Shown: piece by piece, positions 57,493 through 64,000 of the stretch
Layout of the letters: each line of letters opens with the position of its first letter
Position numbering within the stretch: position 1 is the stretch's first letter
Assembly: GCA_963718995.1 (NCBI GenBank)
Contig: CAVRAP010000021.1
Span: 308,492-372,491, forward strand
Reading direction: 5' to 3'
Length of the DNA: 64,000 nucleotides
Source of the DNA: UBA4744 sp963718995
GTDB lineage: Bacteria; Actinomycetota; Acidimicrobiia; Spongiisociales; UBA4744
Position numbers and translations under genes: made by a program
The notes under the pieces: model-generated
What the model saw: only the letters and a program-made list of their open reading frames with translations
Database searches by the model: none
Told to the model about the DNA's origin: nothing

Positions 57493-58869
57493 CTAGTTCA
57501 TGATGGGCAGTTGTTCGAGGGCGGCGTGCACCTTCTCCTCCGGGTACTCGTAGTCGACCAGACTCGCCGGCGAGGTACGCCTCGTAGGACGCCAGGTCGA
57601 AGTGGCCGTGGCCGCACAGCGCGGTGAGGATGACCTTCTCCTCGCCGGTCTCCCGAGCACGCCTTGCGCTTCGCGGATCGCTGCGGCGATGGCGTGGGTC
57701 GGCTCGGGCGCCGGCAGGATGCCCTCGGTCCGGGCGAACTGGAGGCCGCGTCGAAGCACTCGGTCTGGTGGATGGCGATCGCCTCGATCAGGCCCAGCTC
57801 GTAGAGGTGCGACACCAGCGGCGCCATGCCGTGGTAGCGCAGGCCGCCGGCGTGGATCGGGTCGGGCACGAAGTCGTGGCCCAGCGTGTGCATCTTCACC
57901 AGCGGCGTCATCCCGGCGGTGTCGCCGAAGTCGTAGGCGGTAGACGCCCTTGGTCAGCGACGGGCAGGCCGCCGGCTCGACCGCCCTGATCGTCGGGTTC
58001 ATCTTGCCGGCCAGCTTCTCGCGGAGGAACGGGAAGGAGAGGCCGGCGAAGTTGGAGCCGCCTCCCGTGCAGCCGACGAGCAGGTCGGGGGTCTCGCCGA
58101 CCTTGGCTCATCTGCAGCAGCGCTTCCTCGCCGATGATCGTCTGGTGCAGCAGCACGTGGTTGAGGACGCTGCCCAGGGCGTAGCGGGTCGTCCGGGTCG
58201 GCGGCGGCGGCCATTCGACCGCCTCGGAGATGGCGATGCCGAGAGCTCCCGGGGCTGTCGGGGTCCTGCGGCGAGGATGGCGCGGCCGGCCGCGGTGAGA
58301 TCGCGAAGGGCTGGGGTGAACGGTCGCGCCCCAGACCTCCATCATCGACTTGCGGTAGCGGCTTCTGCGTCGTACGACGCTCGCACCTGCCAGACCTCGC
58401 ACTCGAGGTCGAAGAGGCGCGCAGGCGAAGGCGAGGGCGCTGCCCCACTGGCCGGCGCCGGTCTCGGTGGTGAGCTTCTTGACGCCCTCCTGGGCGTTGT
58501 AGAAGGCCTGCGGGACGGCGGTGTTGGGCTTGTGCGACCCGGCCGGGCTGACGCCTTCGTACTTGTAGTAGATGCTGCGCCGGGGTATCGAGCGCCTTCT
58601 CCAGCCGGCGGGCCCGGTAGAGCGGCGAGGGGCGCCACAGCCGGTAGATGTCGAGCACCTCCTCGGGGATGTCGATGTAGCGCTCGGTGCTGACCTCCTG
58701 CATGATCAGCGCCATCGGGAAGAGCGGCGCGAGGTCGTCCGGCCCGACCGGCTGGTGGGTGCCCGGGTGGAGGGCGGGCGGCGGCGGCTCCGGGCAGGTC
58801 CGGGATGATGTTGTACCACTGCGTCGGCATCTCGGACTCGTCGAGCAGGTACTTGACAGTGTTGGCCAT
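57493..58869 (-). pseudogene. trpB: TrpB2-type tryptophan synthase beta chain, heavily frame-disrupted
   Basis: ATG 58869 gives MANTVKYLLDESEMPTQWYN, the TrpB2 start. Frames then join into RPSPLYRARRLEKAL, YYKYEGVSPAGSHKPNTAV (PLP Lys region), TTETGAGQWGSALAFA, VGCTGGGSNFAGLSFPFL, IRAVEPAACPSL and LVDYEYPEEKVHAALEQLP. At least a dozen single-base changes are needed, mostly removal of one base and at least one addition. The protein pattern is nearly unchanged, so sequence error or very recent decay fits. TrpB2 can make tryptophan without TrpA or act in salvage. GC content is visibly higher than in the cargo operon next to it. Confidence 0.75.
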
Positions 58870-58993
58870 GTGATCCCCCAGTCGCGAGGGGTGATCATAC
58901 CGGGCTCACTCCCTGGATGAGACGGTCGCTCGGCACCGAATAGTGCCGACTGATGCTCGAGGGCTGACCACTCACGGTCGGTGCCTCCGCAGA

Positions 58994-60934
58994 TCATGCG
59001 AGGCTTCTCCCGGTTCCTCGTTGTCGATCGAGGGCTCGATGCTGGCTTGTCTCTTTGAGGTATGCGGCAACAATCGCGACGTCTCGACCGACGCTCGTCG
59101 CCAAGTACTCGGTCGCCTTTGTGCGAACTTCGATGTCAGTTGCTGAGCACAGGACGGATCTGGCGGCACGGATTGCCCGGGCCATGGCCTCGGGCTCGTC
59201 GAGCCTGTGTTGCTCGACAATCTGATCGATCAGGTGGTGTTCTAGGGGAGCGGCGTTGGCGATGGCTTCTTCAAGCGAGTGTCTTCCGCCGTTTGCGAGC
59301 AGGTCTGCAGGGTCGTGTCCCTCCGGCAGCCTGGCGATGTGGAGCCGGATGCCGTGGTGGGCGCGGTCCAGGTCCGCTGCGCGCTCCGCCGCCTGGAGAC
59401 CGGCGTGGTCGCTGTCGAACGCAAGCGTGACGTTGCTTGTGGTTCTCGCAAGTGTCTTCAGGTGCTCCTCGGTCAGCGCGGTTCCCCCGGTGGCGACGAC
59501 GTTGGTGAGGCCTGCTTGGTGGGCGGCGATGGCGTCGGTGTAGCCCTCGACTACGACCGCTTTGCCGGCGTCGAGGATCGGTTGGTGGGCGAGGTGGAGG
59601 CCGTAGAGCAGGGACCGTTTCTGGTACAGCTCAGTCTCGGGGGTGTTGAGGTATTTGGGTCCGTCACCCGAGAGGAGCCGACCGGCGAAGCCTCTGGGTG
59701 CACCGTGGTCGTCGTGGATGGGGAAGATCACTCGGTTGCGCATCCGGTCGTAGAGGCGCCCGTGCCGTGACCGGCCGGCAACGCCGGCCTCGAGGAGCAG
59801 GTCGTCGCTGAAGCCTTCTTCGCGGAGCGCCACCGTCAAGGCCTCCCAGGCGCCAGGTGCGTAGCCCAGCTGCCAGCGATCGATCGCCTCGTTGTCGATG
59901 CCACGACCTCGCAGGTACTCGAGTGCCTCCGCTCCCGCCGGCTCTCGGAGTTGGCCTTGGTAGAACGCTGTTGCGGCGCTGACCACCGTCTCGAGATCCG
60001 ATCTTGCTTTCGGCGCCGGCGATCGCGCCGCGGTCTCCCGATCTCGGGCCTCGATGCGGGGACTGGCGGCGATGGGCTCGCGTTCGAGTCGGCGTTCCTG
60101 CTCGAGCTGGGTGAGGACCTGGCGGGCACAGCCGATCACTCGATTGGCAGTGGCAGACACTTTCGTGATGTCGCCTCCGCTCCATGACGCCACGTACGGG
60201 AGGCTGTAGCCGGCGCTGTCGATCCCAAGGGCCGCGCACACCATGTACGCCACCGACTCGGCCTCCACCTCGACGATCCCTCGACAGGACGGCCTGCCGT
60301 CCGAGGTCGGTTCGTGCAACCGAACATGGGCGAGTTCGTGCACTGCAGTCTTGAACCGTTGCGCCCCGGGGAGACTGGCACGCACCACCACATCTCGGTG
60401 CTGCCAGTCGGTGATGCCGTTGGCTTCGCCGAGTCGCTCGAGGTCGGCGACCTGCAGCTCGAACCCGGCCTCGGTGATGAGCCCGCTGACTTGTTCCCAG
60501 TGGGAGGGAAGATCCCCTTCAACGAGAGCCACAGGCACTTCGGGGAGGGGTTGGCCGTCGGTTTGGGCGATGTCGAAGACGTGGACGACTCGGAACCCCA
60601 CAACTCGCCGTTCCTCCTCTTCTCCGTTCTCGGGCGTGATCTTGCGGATGACGGGGGCGAGGATCTGCAGTCCCCGTTCGCCGCGTCGCACGTGCCGGTC
60701 GAGTTCCTGCCAAGCCCGATAGCCGGCCACCCGGCTCGGGGTGAAGCCGCGGGCCAGGGACTGTGCCCAGATCAGTCGTGTGTTGGCGAAGGAGTAGTCG
60801 TGGAAGCGGGCCGCTACGGCGAGGGCCCGCTGCCAGTCCTCGGAGGTGACGAGCTCTTGGAGCGAGTCCTGCAGCTGTTCGTGGAGTCGCTCCACGGCGT
60901 CGCTTCGGTTGGTGGTCTTTTCTGCTGATTCCAC
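58994..60934 (-). CDS. ArdC-like metallopeptidase/ssDNA-binding domain fused to DnaG-type TOPRIM primase core
   Basis: A 646-residue intact fusion. Residues about 1-130 follow the ArdC N domain (YSFANTRLIWAQ, AGYRAWQELDRHVRRGERGLQIL). A zinc site HELAH is at 199-203, with GIVEVEAESVAYMVC carrying the third-ligand Glu, the ArdC protease-like domain. Residues about 320-600 match the DnaG RNA polymerase core: LGYAPGAWEALT, RNRVIFPI, YLNTPETELYQKR, VEGYTDAIA (TOPRIM Glu) and AFDSDHAG. The CHC2 zinc finger is missing. Probably primes and shields the incoming single strand during transfer of the element. It is divergent from the relaxase gene. Confidence 0.88.
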   Translation of the reverse strand: MESAEKTTNRSDAVERLHEQLQDSLQELVTSEDWQRALAVAARFHDYSFANTRLIWAQSLARGFTPSRVAGYRAWQELDRHVRRGERGLQILAPVIRKITPENGEEEERRVVGFRVVHVFDIAQTDGQPLPEVPVALVEGDLPSHWEQVSGLITEAGFELQVADLERLGEANGITDWQHRDVVVRASLPGAQRFKTAVHELAHVRLHEPTSDGRPSCRGIVEVEAESVAYMVCAALGIDSAGYSLPYVASWSGGDITKVSATANRVIGCARQVLTQLEQERRLEREPIAASPRIEARDRETAARSPAPKARSDLETVVSAATAFYQGQLREPAGAEALEYLRGRGIDNEAIDRWQLGYAPGAWEALTVALREEGFSDDLLLEAGVAGRSRHGRLYDRMRNRVIFPIHDDHGAPRGFAGRLLSGDGPKYLNTPETELYQKRSLLYGLHLAHQPILDAGKAVVVEGYTDAIAAHQAGLTNVVATGGTALTEEHLKTLARTTSNVTLAFDSDHAGLQAAERAADLDRAHHGIRLHIARLPEGHDPADLLANGGRHSLEEAIANAAPLEHHLIDQIVEQHRLDEPEAMARAIRAARSVLCSATDIEVRTKATEYLATSVGRDVAIVAAYLKETSQHRALDRQRGTGRSLA

Positions 60935-61253
60935 GCCTCGATCGTGCGCTCCGACCCTGTCAGCAGAGTGTCAGCAGACCCTGTCAATAACCCTCCAACT
61001 CAGATTGGCCGGGCTGTCCGAATGCGGGTCGGCGATCCGAACTCCGCGATAACACCAGCGTTTACAGGGCTCTCGGCGGAGACGCCTGGAGCAGTCGTCA
61101 GTTCTGGAACGACTGAGCGTGCGGGAGGTCGGCCGGACACCATTCCCTCAGAAGAATCTGAAGATTCTCTTCTCGAGCAGCCCAAATGATCACGGAATGA
61201 CAGGGTCCTCCTCCACGATCGACCAGATGAACCAGATCGAAGGAAGGAACCCG
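60935..61253. promoter_or_regulatory. Divergent region between primase fusion and relaxase, with TGTCAGCAGA repeats
   Basis: About 320 bases. TGTCAGCAGA occurs at 60958-60967 and 60969-60978, exactly 11 bases apart, followed by a partial TGTCAA at 60982; an inverted TCTGCTGA lies at 60921-60928 inside the primase start. Helical-turn spacing suggests a regulator or relaxosome site. The relaxase ribosome binding site AAGGAAGG is at about 61,240. An oriT nick site could lie here but I cannot identify it. Confidence 0.45.
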
Positions 61254-64000
61254 ATGTCGAACCGCCATCGCCAACAGGTCACCTCGGCCGACGACTCAGG
61301 CAGCCCTGTCACCCGCTTCTCATCCAAACCCCCTCAGCACCACACGCACGTGCAACAAGTTGCCGGGGGTCTACTGGTCGACCGTTCTGGGAGGGTCCGG
61401 ATGCTGAGCATCGCCAAGGCCCGCAAGGACTACTACCTCCAGAAACTGGGGGAGATCTCACCCGGCGAGGACTACTACCTGCGGGGTGGAACGGCCACCG
61501 GTCGCTGGCACGGCAGCGGCGCCGCCGAACAGGGTCTGAAGGGCATCGTGTCGGCGGAGGGTCTGGTGCGACTCTTCGACGGGCAGCACCCGGTGACGGG
61601 GGAGCAGTTGGGGCGTCAGCTTCGCAAGGACGGGGTGGCGGCGTGGGATCTGACGTTCTCGGCTGACAAGTCGGTGTCGCTGCTGTGGGCCTTCGGGGAC
61701 GACGAGGTTCGCACGCCACGTCGTCGAGGCGTTCGAGGAGTCCACCGCCGAGGCGCTCACCTACCTGGAGTCGGTGGCGTCGTCGACCCGGGGAGCATCG
61801 CGAGCCCCGGTCCTGGACGCCGAGGGTCAACCGATCCTCGGTGACGATGGAACGACCTCGCTATCGGGTTGAGACCTGGCCGATTCGCACCAACGGGTAC
61901 GTCTCGGCGTGGTTCACCGAGTTCACGAGCCGGGCGGATGATCCTCAGCTCCACACGCACGTCGTCGTGGGGAACCGGGTCAAGGGTGTCGACGATGTCT
62001 GGCGGGCGATCGATGGACGTCTCCTGTACCGGCACAAGCTGGCCGCCGGCTACCTCCACGAAGCCGAACTGCGGAGCCCGTCTCACCGAACGACTCGGGG
62101 TCCGCTGGCAGCCGGTCCGCAACGGGATGGCCGACATCGAGGGTTTCACCCGAGAGCAGATCATGGCCTTCTCCCAGCGACGCCAGCAGATCGAGGCGTG
62201 GCGGAACGCCCATGGCCTTGCCGACACCGCCGCTGCCAACGAGGTCGCCACATTGGCAACACGCAGCCCCAAGCAAGACCATCCCATCGACATGCTGATG
62301 CCGGCCTGGCTGGAACGAGGCACTGAGGTTGGCGTTACGCCTGAGTCGGTCGCAACGGTGCTGGAACGCAGCCGTTCCGTCACCGTCCCAGACCCCGCAC
62401 CCGTATTCGAATCGATGGCTTCCGCTGAAGGGCTCACCGCCCAGGCATCGACGTTTGGGCGAGCGGACGCAATCAGAGCAGTCGCGGAGGCTCTACCCGA
62501 AGGAGGACGACGAGCCGACATCGAGCATCTGGCAGACGCCTTCCTCCGTCGCTCGGACGTGATCCCCATCCTCCCCATCCACCCCACAACCGACCCACTG
62601 AGTCACCTGTCAATCGACCTCGAACCCGCCGAACTCGAACATCTCCTCGAACTCGTCAACTCGACGCAGCCGCGGATCATGCGGCAGAGGCAACGGGGAC
62701 ATCTTCCCCGGACTGGTCAACGAACGCCGCTACACAACCACCGAACTCCTCACCATCGAACAACGGATCATCGACCGCGCCCAGAACGGAATCGCAGCCG
62801 AACGGTGGACCGCCCCTGAGGCGCAAGTCGAAGCCGCTCTCGCAACTCAACCGAACCTCACCGACGGGCAGCAGGCGATGATCCGCCAGTTCGCCACATC
62901 CGGTAACGCCATCGACATCGGCGTTGGAGCGGCCGGGACCGGCAAGACAACCGTCATGGCCATCATCGGGGAACTCGCCACCGAAACTGGAACCCCCGTC
63001 ATGGGAACGGCGCTGGCCGCCCGAGCCGCCGCCGGATTCGAAACCGCCACCGGCATCCCCTCCGCCACCATCACCCGCTTCCTGTGGGAAACCAAAGCAG
63101 CCGGTGGTCTCCCGACCGGTGCCATCGTCGTCGTCGACGAGGCAGGCATGGTCGGCAGCCGCCAGCTCGCCGAGGTCTCCGACCTGGTCGAAGCAGCATC
63201 CGGCAAGCTCATCCTGATCGGCGACCATCGCCAGCTCGCCGAGATCGACGCCGGCGGCCTATTCGCTGCGCTGACGGCTCGCCTCCCGGCCGTCGAGCTG
63301 ACCGAGAACGTCCGCCAGGACCAGGAATGGGAACGCACCGCCCTGGCCGAACTCCGCCACGGCTCGATCTCCCGGGCGGTCGCCATGTACGACCGGCGCG
63401 GACTGATCAACGTCGCCGCCACCACCGATGACACCATCACCCAAGCCGTCGACGCCTGGTACAGCGACGTCCAAGACATCGGTGACCCTGCCCAGGTGCT
63501 GCTCATCGGGCACCGCAACACCACCGTCGACCAGCTCAACCAGCGGGCCCGCGCCCTCATCGCCCAATCCGGATTGCTCCACGGACCGACGGTGAACGCC
63601 GGCGATCGCCTGTTCCAGGCCGGAGACAGAGCCGTGTGCCTCAAGAACCGCTCCCGGCTCGGTGTGCTCAACGGCGACCTCGCAACCGTCACGGCCGTGG
63701 ACACGGAACGGCGCACGATCACGCTCAGACTCGACCGCACCAACAACGTCGTGACCGTTCCACATTGGTACATCGACGAAGGCAACCTCGATTGGGGCTA
63801 CGCCCTCACCGGCCACAAGGCTCAAGGCGCAACCGCACGGCGTGCCCACACGGTTGCCGGTGACGGCGTTGACCGGGAATGGCTCTACGTCACCATGAGC
63901 CGAGGCCGGGAAGCGAACACGATCTACCTCACCGATCCGGACCTCAACGAGAGCGAATGCACGCACCTAACCCACCAACACCCCGAACGGCTGCCCGCCC
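61254..64000 (+). CDS. traA: MobF-type relaxase-helicase (TraA-like), frame broken several times, 3' end outside window
   Basis: Nicks and unwinds the transferred strand. ATG 61254 follows AAGGAAGG. The relaxase domain has MLSIAKARKDYYLQKL (candidate catalytic tyrosines), GSGAAEQGLKG and WDLTFSADKSVSLLW, then QLHTHVVVGNRV carrying the metal-binding histidines. The helicase domain has GVGAAGTGKTTVMA (Walker A), VVVDEAGMVGS, LIGDHRQLAEIDAGGL and GHKAQGATARRAH. Four +1 joins (about 61,710, 61,850, 62,075 and 62,690) connect them; from 62,700 the frame stays open to the edge. Families with this layout occur on actinobacterial conjugative plasmids and ICEs. Confidence 0.88.

Larger units (their letters stand above)
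38938..64000. mobile_element. Integrated element at tRNA-Asn (right end outside the window)
   Basis: The left end is set by the 3' end of tRNA-Asn next to a tyrosine integrase. The element then carries an excisionase, two exported proteins, a Tad/Flp-like locus, a four-gene cargo operon, TrpB2, an ArdC-primase fusion and a MobF-type relaxase. These are the parts of an integrative conjugative or mobilisable element. No coupling protein (TraG/FtsK type) and no VirB4 are visible, and no second copy of the tRNA 3' end was found before 64,000, so the element continues beyond the window. Confidence 0.75.

Noticed and set aside
1..64000. CRISPR array or rRNA operon
   Set aside because: No regularly spaced 25-40 base repeats and no 16S/23S/5S-like sequence were seen; the only RNA gene I can support is tRNA-Asn.

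Overview
The window looks like a high-GC actinobacterial chromosome segment carrying the start of an integrated mobile element. Lineage clues are a BldD-type regulator with an intact c-di-GMP signature, HrcA, a DnaG-SigA pair, PPK2, a 7TM-HD protein and a Tad-type locus with a BTAD regulator. Gene order would suit a deep lineage such as Acidimicrobiia, but that placement is an inference I could not test.

Region 1 (1-29,700) is housekeeping, mostly in tightly coupled operons with ATGA or GTGA stop/start overlaps. It holds the leuS 3' end, a small HExxH protein, lgt, PPK2 and DUF4304 (minus strand), comEA-comEC, a dihydropteroate synthase-like gene, holA, rpsT (minus), lepA-hemW-hrcA-dnaJ-rsmE, bldD-like, mtaB, a HIT gene, phoH-7TM-HD-ybeY-corC-era-sirB1-like, PCD and VanZ-like genes (minus), recO-uppS, glyS and a lipoprotein hydrolase (minus).

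Region 2 (29,700-38,940) holds a sugar ABC importer (binding protein, UUCG attenuator/terminator, two permeases, no ATPase) behind a LacI-type palindrome, two small membrane or exported proteins, dnaG interrupted by a 314-residue intein in its zinc finger, sigA, a YtxH-like gene and tRNA-Asn(GTT).

Region 3 (38,940-64,000, still open at the edge) is an integrated element beginning at the 3' end of tRNA-Asn. It carries a tyrosine integrase and excisionase, two exported proteins, and a Tad/Flp-like locus (SAF/CpaB, CpaE-like, CpaF, TadB, TadC, Flp pilin, two TadE-like, TadG-like, and a giant LysM-BTAD membrane protein). Next comes a compact cargo operon of an aminotransferase, a PaaK-like adenylate-forming enzyme, a ThiF-like E1 enzyme and an Acg-like nitroreductase. 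The last two correspond to the two halves of the mycobacterial Rv1355c/MoeY type of protein. A TrpB2 gene, an ArdC-primase fusion and a MobF-type relaxase-helicase cut by the window edge follow. The cargo operon is the best candidate for an undescribed pathway.

A caution applies throughout. Many genes, especially after 38.9 kb, read as one conserved protein only if single bases are skipped. Nearly all these junctions need one base removed (+1). The encoded protein remains family-like on both sides, so insertion-type sequence error is the leading explanation. Genes affected are given whole-gene coordinates and the junction is stated.
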